Shown here one piece after another: positions 25,006-34,479 of a stretch of 64,000 bases of DNA. The notes below the pieces were generated by a model. That model was given only the letters and a program-made list of their open reading frames with translations. It was not told the origin of the DNA and ran no database searches. Position 1 is the first letter of the stretch; each line of letters starts with the position of its first letter. The position numbers and the translations under genes were made by a program. This stretch comes from Neonectria sp. B-13 (lineage: Eukaryota; Ascomycota; Sordariomycetes; Hypocreales; Nectriaceae), in NCBI GenBank assembly GCA_002682825.1, contig NOKP01000069.1, positions 1,289-65,288 on the forward strand, in the 5' to 3' direction.

Positions 25006-25563
25006 TATAGTAGGAGTAAAGGACTAAGTGGGCTAGCTGATTGCTAGTAGGAATATAATTAGGTATAGAAGGAAAGGGGCAGCTATAAGGGAGGTTAAGA
25101 AGGGAAGGAGGAAAGAGGTCTTTTTCTTTTAAGGGAGTATAATTAAGAGAGATAAAAGACTTAAGAGATTCTTTCTATAGAGAGATAAGAGATATAAGCT
25201 TATTAAGCTTAAAGCTTTAGACTTTGCCTTTGTTTTCTAGGAGTTTATTCTATAATTTTACATTAAAAGTTACTACTTAATTCTAGGTTAAACTTCTATC
25301 TTCTATAATACTAATTACTAAGCTAATAGTAGGCTATTTTAATGCCTTACTAATACTCTTTCCTACTTTCAACTTAATAATCTACCTTATAAGATACTTT
25401 CCTATTAGGAGGTACTAAATACTAGACTGTCTGACCATATATACACTGTCTAGTGTAGCTTTGGGCTGACCAACTAAGATGCCTATACAATGCATTTCTA
25501 TATACTTCCCTAAGGAACTGTTATCTATTTGGGGTGTTATTTCTTGTCCCTTTCCGCCGCCAA
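25006..25563 (+). repeat. 3' LTR of the Gypsy element, unevenly RIP-mutated
   Basis: The first 400 bp carry dense C-to-T and G-to-A changes relative to 16186-16742. From about 25420 to the end it is close to the unmutated copy (CTGTCTGACCATATA, GGGCTGACCAACTAAGATGC), so the mutated tract ends inside this LTR. Confidence 0.8.
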
Positions 25564-25568
25564 ACTAT

Positions 25569-26625
25569 TAAGTATAATAAATTATATTATATTATTATTA
25601 AGACAGATAGTTCAAACAAGCCTTATAAGAAAGTTTAGTATATTATATTGAACTTTATAGGAATAGCATAGGCCTTTATATTAAAAACGCGCCGCATTTT
25701 GCGTTTTTGCTAAATATGCCTAGACTGGAAGTATAGTACACTTCTAGACTGGAAAATGGGGCTAGAGATCTAAAGGCTATGATTGGTGTAGAATTGGAAA
25801 TGCGGCACACTTCCATTGTGCATGCTTGAGTATATAGGGTCCAAAGACTCGATCGCGTGCACGGACGAAAAACGTGTATTTCGATGAAATCCGAGAGGGA
25901 CATAACAACGTGCACGGACCAGTTTGGTTGTATTTCATCGAAATCCAGTGCACCCTTGGTACAGTAGGTGTTCTTCAATAGCTGTGCGACCTCAGCAGAT
26001 ATAGCGGCTTGTGTCATCCTCGCAGAGCTGATAACTAATGCCATCATAGAACATACTGAGAAATCGAATAGGCGCAGCACCTAGCAATGGTCGGACCGCT
26101 TTGTAGATCTCATCTGGGTCTTATCTCAATGGCAGATGATTGAAGGTCTATATAAATGACTAAATTATAGTAGATTTATGAATATGCATTGGATTATGGT
26201 AGAGGTGGATATGATGGGAAATATCAGTTTATAGTATAGTTTTATACTTCTTATATATAATAATCCGCTATAAGGAATTGTGATAAAAGAGGTTATTAAG
26301 ATCCATGATTGGGCTGTCTTGGGAGTGATTCAAGATGATTTCTTCAAGAACAAAAATGTACATTGAAGAGCAAGGAAGCATGCTATAACACAAGTACTAC
26401 GATAAGACGCGACGAGACGCGTTAAGACGTATAAATGAGTAATCAAGAAAAAGCAATGAGGGCATCATCTTGAGTTAGTATAACTAATGACGGAAATAGA
26501 CCGGGTTTAGAGGGCAGCCATATTTTTACAGGGCAGGCGACAATTGAGGGCACACGACAATTAATAATAGAAGAGTAGTAGGGCGTGATAAGCAAAGTGC
26601 TGCTCATTCCGCCGCCCCGAATAAG
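25569..26625. other. Intergenic region downstream of the HET gene
   Basis: No convincing gene. An AAAAACGC/GCGTTTTT hairpin lies at about 25683-25710. Two GTGCACGGAC copies (near 25857 and 25911) accompany two inverted copies of an ATTTCGATGAAATCC-type motif. A 134-residue minus-strand frame spans these repeats (25676-26080), but it has no recognisable domain and is probably chance. Near 26538-26575 a GGGCAGGCGACAATTGAGGG motif resembles one at 33773-33815. Confidence 0.45.
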
Positions 26626-29600
26626 TTAGATCAAACGAATCACACCATCAGCAGACTTCGGCCGCTCGACAGCCGTTGCCATAGCCGAGTAGCACTCGCC
26701 AACCATTTCGAAGTCATCGCCATTAGATCGCAAAACCAACGGCACGATTCCACCCTTGCAACTCCAAATCTGGTCCTTAATACAAGACGCTTCAGGGACA
26801 AGAGCCAAGGATCCAGATTTCAGCCTGGTCAATCTCCTCAACTCCATGTTGTCAAAGTCTTCCCAGCCTTCCGGAGATATCAAATTTGGCATGAGCTGAA
26901 AGCACCAATACCACATCGAGGAAAAAGCCACCACTGGGAAGCACCAGTATAGCATGATTCGCTCCAAAATACCACTTCCTGTCCAAGCGGTGATTGCAAG
27001 AGGTAGTATAAAAAGATACGCGAAAATGCTCTTGACCAGTGTGGGTAAATTGCGCACACTTCTCGAACGATAGTCAGCGAGAAGCCGCATTACGCTGCCT
27101 TCGTCGTAAGTGTTGCTCGACCCACAGGTCACGGTGGAAATGAAGTTCTCCCAAAAGGAATCGCCTGGTGTAGAGGATCGGAATTGTTTCTCCCATTTGC
27201 CGAAGACCTCAAAGCGATGGTTTTCCGACATGGTGAAAGAATACCTGATACTGAACCAGATGCTGCTTTGAGCCTTCTCTGTATTGCAGACTTCGCCAAG
27301 CTCTACAATATCATCTAGAAAACGTCCTGATAGCCAGATATGTTGCGAATCTGGGGGTGAACTAAGACACGTCAGTCATAATCGTACTCTAGGTGGCAAT
27401 ATGTCGACCTCCGTGTTTGTCCCTACACCGAGGCTAAACTAACCTCAGCTGATATGAATCAAAGTGGTATTCTGTATCGTGCTCCATATCCAATGCACTA
27501 TTCTGAGGCAGCATGAGGCTTAGGGCCGTCGCCACGCTGCCCGTGTCACTCCAGTCTGGCACCCACGTGGGAAGGGGTTCAGTTTGTCTTCCCCTGAGCC
27601 AAATTCTCCGGTAGAACCTAAGGAGGAAATCGGAGTTATTTGGCGGCCGGCGATTAACTGTAGAAAATAAGTGCAAACTATTCTGGGAGGATAAAATGGT
27701 TCTGCTCGTGCTGATGTAGGCCCGGTTTCTGTGGTAGGGGTCATCCCGTGAGTACATTGGCGAAATGCCGTACGTGCTTCCCTCTCGGATCTGCTCGCAA
27801 AGTCCCAGAAGACCGAAGAGTTTATCAACTGGGTCCGTGGCGTGACTGCGCCTGAACAGAGCTGCTACAAACAATATGTCCCTGGACTGGGGCAATCCTC
27901 TCTGCGTAATGGTCTGGAAGTTCCAGGCCTGATCGATCCGTCCACTCCGAGCTGCCCACGGCAACAGGGCTCGAGCTACCAAAATGTTTTCTAAACCTGC
28001 AGCACTCTTGCTGCCGAGGGCAGCAACAAGTACGGTGGCCGCGCCAATTGCAAAGTCGTCCCAGGATATTCTGTCGTTCCCGCATACGACCTCGATACTG
28101 TGGCTGAGCGCCACCTCCTGAATAATCCATACGCGAGTGAAGTATGAACGCCGTAGGAGAAGTAGAATTAGAAATGGGCGAAGAAGACCCAAAGGATCCC
28201 ATGATCGTGAGAATTTTGATGAAGGCGATGGGTCAGGGCTGTGTTGAGGCTTTGAGGCTATCGCCGACATCGAGCAAGCCCGGAACGCTTCTCGGGACAA
28301 AAAGCTGCCGTCCCCAAGCCAGATAATTGTGCACTTCGAGCGGCGATATATCTCACCCATCCTCTGAACCTGGTTTTCTTTCTCCTTATCGTTTTTCTGA
28401 TCGATGCAGATGGCGTCAATCCAGAGACTAATGTCGGAACCTGGATCACGAAGATGAACCAGGGCAGAGTAGAGATTGCTTGTGACGAGGAAGCCAACTC
28501 CGTTGCACTGGATCTTGCGCAGATTCCTCCTGGGGTTGCCCCATTGGTACGATAACGTTTTATAGTCCAGGTCAGGTTGCTGAGATTGCTCGCCTGGTTT
28601 CTCGGCCGAAGCTGCTGCTGTCGGAGGCAGTAGCCTTTTCTCCAAGGCACAGGTAATGTCATCCTGGCCGGATCCGCGGTGAAGATGTAGAACACGAACA
28701 TCGAATGTCCCGAGACCCAGTGCGTTGTTGTCGTAGAAGCCACTGGTGACAGGCCCAGGCTCTAGATAATTGAATGGCCGCATTTGGACCCTGCTTTTGA
28801 CCTTGCTTACTGACGCCGTTTCTTGAATATCGTCCTGTACGACCTCCCGGCAGGCCAACCTGTGGTGAGACAAGGCATACCATGGGAGCCATGATTGGCA
28901 TTGTGAACATCTCTCATCACCAGACACGTGCGAAGCACTGTCGTCAGTGACGCCTGAATCGGAAAAGCTATCATCTTCAGGGTGAGACTCTCCTTGACCT
29001 GACTTATCTTGAACTTTCTTTATGGCCTCATAAAGTGCCGCTTCGCATCCTTTCCGAATATGGATTGCTGTGGCCATCTGGACCGAGCTCTGGAGCTTAG
29101 CGAGTTCGTAGAGGGAAAAGGTGAGGTTATCGCATGCATGGTTGATTCTTTGTTCAGATTGAGAAATAGATGCACTTGAATTTCAAGAAGTTAGTAACTT
29201 CCGTGTCGTTAAATGGCTAATATTATTATACTTCTCGTCAACGCCTTTGATAGATTGTCCCGCTTTCGTTCCCATCTCTTGTACGTTTCTCAGAATAGTG
29301 TCCGACTCCTCATTGATTCTCTTGAGGATTGCCACTAGAGCATCGAAGAGAGTTGGTTCCCTTTCTGCCGGAATCGCGGAAAAGGTTCCGTTCCCGACTG
29401 TGCAATCTGATATCCATATTGCGAGACGGAGTCGATGCTCATGGACTCTACTTTGAGCAAGTTTCAAGGTAGTCCGTGTGAATGCGTGATCGCCTTTGGC
29501 AGCGACCTCTACGGCATCCACACAACGCCGGAGGTTTTCCAGACACGAGCTACATTGTAAATACAAATCCTTCTCGCTGGGAGGCAACGGAGTGGCCACT

Positions 29601-29716
29601 TCGAACAGGGTTAGCGTGGGGCCCCAGAGCAGGCTTGATAGTTCGCACTTACGAGGAAGGGACTTCGTTGTATCAGCAGAGCTGATACCTGGAGATTCCA
29701 TAGCTTCGCTTTGCAT
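26626..29716 (-). CDS. HET-domain (heterokaryon incompatibility) protein, 983 aa, left-arm copy
   Basis: My three-exon model on the minus strand is 29716-29232, 29174-27444 and 27361-26626. Intron 1 (57 bp) has a GTATAA donor, a perfect TACTAAC branch site and a TTCAAG acceptor. Intron 2 (82 bp) has GTTAGT and CTTAG. All joins stay in frame. Residues 1-195 are helical and resemble the N-terminal region of fungal C2H2/STAND-associated proteins. A Cys/His cluster (C251, C254, H265/H266, C270) follows. The HET domain starts near residue 365 with LSYQWG (369-374), WIDAICIDQ (413-421) and a WIIQE block (about 511). Residues 848-865 and 874-889 are two hydrophobic segments, likely membrane spans. 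The C-terminus has the family's GIVPLVLR and FEMVGECY motifs. HET proteins trigger incompatibility cell death. The gene is intact in both arms. Confidence 0.85.
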
Positions 29717-30019
29717 GCCGATATGATAAATGTTGCAGCTCGGTAGACGTTGTCGAAGAGGATGATGGAGATCAGAAGGAAAATATCTTTATTGCAGGTT
29801 AAATCACACCTCAGCCGAGTCGATAGTTTGATGCTTATGGATGGCTCAGTAACCTATGCCAGAGTTTCCTGATTCCCCTCATGCTGATTCACTGGGTGGG
29901 GTTAGTAGCACACAGTTGGCATGTGAAAGTAAGTAGCACACAGTTGACATGTGAAATGATCCAGTCTGATACCCAAACCATACTAGCGCCGATTCCCCTA
30001 ACATTCTGTCTCCCCCCGG

Positions 30020-30553
30020 TACAATAAGTGTCAGAAAGTCTGTAACCCCCCCAACCACACCGCCTTTTCACCGCATCATCATCACCATGACGTTCTCAAC
30101 ATTCCTCAATTGACAACGCCCAAGATATCGCAAGGAAGCAATTTTGGTATTGAAATAAGCGGAAATCGCCAAAGAAACCATGATTTCAGTTCTGAGGCAA
30201 AGGTTGCTATATTAGCCAAGCTAGATGAGGGATACTCCCTCCGGGAGGTTGCGCGTCAGTTCAATACTATCCATCCGACCGTCGCGAAGGTCAAAAATGT
30301 TACGGCTTGGTCCCCCGTAAGCGATAGAGGCTTCATAAGGCAGCTGGTGCACCTAGTTGATTGCTACAATTGCGATTAATACCCAATCTTTTGCCCTGTG
30401 GCGTAACGGTCAAGAAGAGAGCTTTCTAATGATATAGAATTTATTGCAATTAACCTTCATTTGGCTGCGCAATATATGCTCAAAGGTGTGTGATAATAAT
30501 GTGGTGGTGGCCCCACGGGTGGTGTGGTTACAGACTTGCTAACATTTACTGTA
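30020..30553 (+). mobile_element. Deleted Tc1/mariner element (MITE-like), 530 bp
   Basis: Bounded by TA dinucleotides. The terminal inverted repeats match at 22 of 26 positions: CAATAAGTGTCAGAAAG at the left against CAGTAAATGTTAGCAAG read inward from the right, and both continue TCTGTAACC. The interior keeps a frame from about 30110 to 30379 resembling the N-terminal helix-turn-helix of Tc1-like transposases (SSEAKVAILAKLDEGYSLRE, then VARQFNTIHPTV). It has no ATG and no catalytic DDE/D region. It cannot move by itself. Confidence 0.75.
30089..30379 (+). pseudogene. Truncated Tc1-like transposase N-terminus
   Basis: The frame has ISGNRQRNHDFSSEAKVAI followed by a helix-turn-helix (YSLREVARQFNTIHPTVAKV), typical of Tc1/mariner DNA-binding domains. 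After about 70 residues homology is lost and a stop follows at 30377-30379. There is no in-frame ATG upstream. A decayed fragment inside the MITE-like element. Confidence 0.6.
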
Positions 30554-31005
30554 ATACATTATTGACATGTGAAATAATATCATTTGATTTACGCAGCTGC
30601 GCAGAGCTTATTAGCGCCACAGCCTCCTGACACCCCATTTCTCCAGACTTCTGTTCATATGGTTGGGTGGTAATGCACTTTTCAGTTTGCTCTATAGAGT
30701 AGGCAAAAGCATACTTACGCCACAGTTCCCTAACTAGGTTGAAGTGCATTCAAACACCTTTCCTAAATCACTCACTACGTCTATGATTGGCTCATGTATG
30801 TATTAGACGCAGAGCTTTTCCGTTCAATAGTATAGGGTAGAGACTTAGGGCCCATGTTTTTCATGTAAGCATTGCGCCGTTCCTCCCGTGGTCCGTCGCT
30901 ATATCAGGTCCCCAGCACTGGGCATCGCACTCCTCTCCGGTTCCCGACCATTCCTGCCATTTCTCACCTCGTTACAAACCCATCACGATCTTATCGTTAA
31001 TTTCC

Positions 31006-32766
31006 ATGCCTGACCCCGTGACCATCTCGATTTGGGCGGCTACATGCGCCACTATCAATACCATCAACATCGTCAAAACATGGATTATTGAACTCAGAGA
31101 TTTCGTACGCAACATCCAGCAGGCAGGAGAGACGATGCGACGAATGGAAAATGAGTGCGCGATATTTCAAGCGGACTTCGAATTGTGGGCAAAAATGTGG
31201 GGGATCGACCAGAACGTCTCAAAGAGATATCTATTGGCGCTGTGGGGAAGAACTAGTCGCATTATCACGCGACAAATGGAATTAATCCGAGACGAGCATC
31301 AAGAAATCGAGCAGACATTCCTGAAATTCCGGGGAGACGGGACAAGACCACAGCTGAACGGTGTACGACGGTCGGCTGAATTTGTCACAAGGACAGGCCC
31401 AGAAATAATTCGAAAGCTTGAGAGTACCCAAAGCCAGCTGACTAGAGTGAAACAGCTGGCCAGAAATGCATTTCAGATCCATCACCAAATACCGGTCCCC
31501 GAGGAAATTCTTCTAAGATCGACACTGGAACAGCCACAAAGGAACCTTTTGTTCCAATTGGTGTACGAGTCCAGACTGGCGTCCAGGGAACTATACCAAA
31601 GTTGCTATAGAGCAAGGGAAGGCTTTGGATCGGGGGACCTCAACCTTGACCTCGACGCCTTCCGACAAAGTCTTGACCTCGCAACTCTAGTACTCAGTAC
31701 ACAAGATGCGCTTATACAAGATGCGCTTCGACTGCGTTATCAATTCCTCTTTACCTTGAAGTCTACGCTTTATGAGCTCTCGGTTGAAGGTCCTTTCCCA
31801 TCAGAAAGCGATCGCGATCCACGGTTGTATGTCGGGGTGAGGTCCGATTTCTACCAAGCCTGCCTGGCAACAACTCAATTGAACCAGGGCCATGAGCTTC
31901 TGAAAGCCTCGGACGATGCTGACGCGAGATGGTTTCGCGTAAGTGTGCCTCCAGAATCTCGTCGCATAGCGAAGGGAGTAAGTTCGCAAAGCTTCTCGCA
32001 ACAATTCAAATCACTGGAATCACTCTTGTATGACCTCCGTGTGGTCATAGATGATGAGCCTGTTGATAGGTTTCCTCGCTCGGAGAGGCTTCGATTTGCC
32101 TGCAAAGTTGCAGAATGCGGATTCTTTCTCTCGGGTACCTCCTGGTTGGTTGATCTGTGGTCTTCGAATATAAGATCCGCCCGGGATTACGAACACGATC
32201 GTCACTTTCTTCTTGAAACAAAAGCATTCCGAGAAGTTTACAACGACGGTCACTTTGGGCAGTTCGCTGCGCATGTACATGCCATCGGAATCCTGCTCGC
32301 CGAGATAGGAATCGGTCGACGCATAGGGAATATCTTACGGCGCTCGAGCACCGTGGGATATACCTTCCACTTGTATCAAGCTGGAAACAATCCGCCATCG
32401 AATCCCTACGAAGAACCCGAGTCTGTGGTGCTGAAGACGCTCCGCATTAACATGGGTGATAAATACGCGGAGGTCGTGAAGACTTGTCTAGAGAGTAGAG
32501 AGAGTTGGAGACAAGCTAGGGAACACACAGCCGAGCAGCGACCGGACAAATACGCAACAATGTTGACAGAATACTACTCAAAAGTATACTCACCGTAAGA
32601 CTCCTATCTGAGGCTGAGGCAGAGGTCCTAGGAGCTCAAACTAACTTCATGTGCTCGCAGTCTGCAAAATCTTCAAAAGCAAGTTGATTCAGAATTCAAT
32701 CTAAAGTTGGCTACTCCTTATGCGTCACAATGTCTTTCGTTGAAAGGTGAGAATGCGGAGGGGTGA
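31006..32766 (+). CDS. HeLo/DUF7580-like fungal protein, 564 aa, left-arm copy
   Basis: ATG 31006. Exons are 31006-32594 and 32661-32766. The 66-bp intron has a GTAAGA donor, an actaac branch site and a GCAG acceptor. Splicing replaces an early stop with 35 codons and restores the KVYSPLQNLQ ending usual for this family. The N-terminal 80 residues are helical with FELW (58-61), MWG (64-66) and LALWG (77-81), reminiscent of HeLo-type domains. The C-terminal half has RLRFACKVAECGFFLSGTSW (361-380) followed by LVDLW, then FAAHVHAIGILLAEIGIG, as in DUF7580 proteins. HeLo domains form membrane-permeabilising cell-death effectors in fungi, but this protein's role is not known. Divergent from the HET gene. 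A 12-bp internal duplication encodes a repeated QDAL (about residues 233-240). Family assignment is moderately sure. Confidence 0.72.
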
Positions 32767-34479
32767 TTATAGGGGGTTAAGCTGTCAATGCTGGTTTTCA
32801 GGGCAGGTTTTAGCCGGTGTCGGTGGTTTTCAGATGCAAATGTAGCAAGGAATGTATTCTATGAAAAGTTAACAATAGTAATATCAGTCAAGAAAATTAT
32901 ATCAGTTGAAAGCGAAAAATGGCACACATCCCATAGACTTACCCTAGGTATTATTCTCACTCTACTCAAGTATTTAAGTCCACCTTCCCTTGTTATCTTA
33001 CTTTCTTAGTATACTAATATTAAGAAAGTAGCCTAACTGTTAGGCTGCAGTCATTGAGTGCATTACTAATGCACTTAATAACTGTTTCTAGCACTGCTAT
33101 TGGCTGTGGCCTATGTGTATAGGCCTATAGGTAGAGCCTAGGTATTATTCACAGCTAATTCTCCCAGAATCAGAGTGCCCTACTCATACAAAATCCCAGC
33201 CTAGCCTAAGTGTTTCCATAGGATTAGATTACTATAGGATTAGCCCAGTGATTAGCTGTATTATTATACCTATCCCTACTATAGAGTTAGACTCTAGAGT
33301 TACTATCCTAAGGTTATAGAAGGGTACTTATTATATTTCCCTAATATTCTAGCTATCTACTTAGCTATATTTACTCTATTTATAAAACTATTATAGTTAT
33401 AGTTAGAGTAATTATAGCTTATATAATATAAGTATTAATATAAGACTAAATAACTATATATAAAGAGGGATTTTATATTAAGTCTAATTTAACTGCTTAA
33501 GTATTATTTATAGTTAATTCTTCTAGAATTAGAATATCTTACTTATATAAAATCCTAGTCTAACTTAAGCATTTCTATAGGATTAGATTATTATAAGATT
33601 AGTCTAATAATTAGCTATATTATTATACTTATTTTTATTATAAGATTAGATTCTAAGGTTATTATTCTAAAGTTATAGAAAAATACTTATTATATTTCCC
33701 TAAGACTATAGGTTGTACTATTTAGTAGATAGCAATTAACTTTAGGTATAAAATCAAAACACATTAGTATATTATAGGGCAGGCAGCAATTAGAATCTAG
33801 ATAGCTAGCAATTAATAGTTTCTCAACCATAAGACATAGAGTAAGTCTAAAAGTTAAACAAAGTATTACTCTTAATTATATAATTCAAATTATAGTCTTA
33901 TTTTCTACTAATCTATACTTTTTATAATACTATATTATATCTTCTTCTTAATATAGTTTTTAATATTCTTTAGCTAATAGAAGTAGTATATATAGACTAA
34001 TAAATCAAAATACTATTTATTCTTATTAGAATATAATAGCTACTATAGCTATAGTACTAATAATTAATTAAAGAAAAGTAAATTATATTTTAAAGAAGAG
34101 AAAAAGGAGTATAAAGTAGTAATAAGTAGAAAGGAATTTTCTATTCTATTCTATTTTACCTTTTCTTTAAAAGTAATAGAATAGAATACTTTTCTTATTT
34201 ATAAGAACTCTATATTCTTAGTTATTATACTTATAAGACTATTATTATTAAGTACTAGATTAAACTATATTTCTATATACTATCTTATAAGCTAAGTAAA
34301 ATATAGATTAAGAAAATATAAATATAAATAGTTAAGCTTAATATTATTTAAGAATAGAATAATATCCTTAGAATACTAATTCTATTAGATAATAGTATAT
34401 TAATTAAAGCACTTAAAAGGCTTAAGACTAAAGGGTTTTAATATATATTTATACCTAACTATTATTTTATAGGCTTTAG
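32767..34479. other. Gene-free edge of island and RIP-mutated repeats
   Basis: The gene island ends at about 33050. A TACTTTCTTA/TAAGAAAGTA inverted repeat lies at 32999-33030 within about 50 bp shared with 8980-9026. A GTGCATTACTAATGCAC palindrome lies near 33058-33074. Beyond the direct repeats (33139-33702) the sequence is RIP-mutated, with a GGGCAGGCAGCAATT motif at 33778 resembling one near 26538. Confidence 0.5.
33139..33702 (+). repeat. Direct repeat pair, 2 x 205 bp
   Basis: Copy 1 is 33139-33343 and copy 2 is 33498-33702, separated by 154 bp. They share start (TATTATT.A.AG.TAATTCT) and end (ACTTATTATATTTCCCTA). Copy 2 carries many more C-to-T changes. Possibly LTRs of a very small element; no target duplication found. 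Confidence 0.6.

Larger units (their letters stand above)
12456..25563 (+). mobile_element. RIP-inactivated Ty3/Gypsy LTR retrotransposon, about 13.1 kb
   Basis: LTRs of about 558 bp at 12456-13013 and 25006-25563 are flanked by ACTAT at 12451-12455 and 25564-25568 (the match extends to ACTATTA), a target duplication for the whole element. The plus strand at about 17860-18290 reads as Gypsy reverse transcriptase: LIKESYTSYRNY, then LINLAK, TIRDSIIPL, LSILDFFLGYNQ, VESRDLITF and FLDN at the catalytic YxDD-like position. Stops are TAA/TAG where Q or W is expected. RNase H and integrase remnants follow to about 20500. About 13014-16185 should hold gag. A nested LTR interrupts the internal region at 16186-16742, and an extra ghost frame lies at about 22440-24990. 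The element is dead. Everything from 14984 rightwards is duplicated in the right arm. Confidence 0.8.
29717..31005. promoter_or_regulatory. Shared divergent upstream region of the HET and HeLo-like genes
   Basis: The 1,289 bp separate two start codons pointing away from each other. Two 25-bp direct repeats (AGTAGCACACAGTTG...CATGTGAAA, 29904-29928 and 29932-29956) lie on the HET side. A partial third copy (TTGACATGTGAAAT) lies near 30562. A 530-bp Tc1/mariner-derived element occupies 30022-30551. Pyrimidine-rich stretches just before each ATG (for example about 30928-30970) fit fungal core promoters. No TATA box is obvious. Confidence 0.5.

Noticed and set aside
25676..26080. 134-residue minus-strand frame (mirror 52904-53308)
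   Set aside because: No domain, it spans hairpins and repeated motifs, and a long frame in repeat DNA is easily chance.
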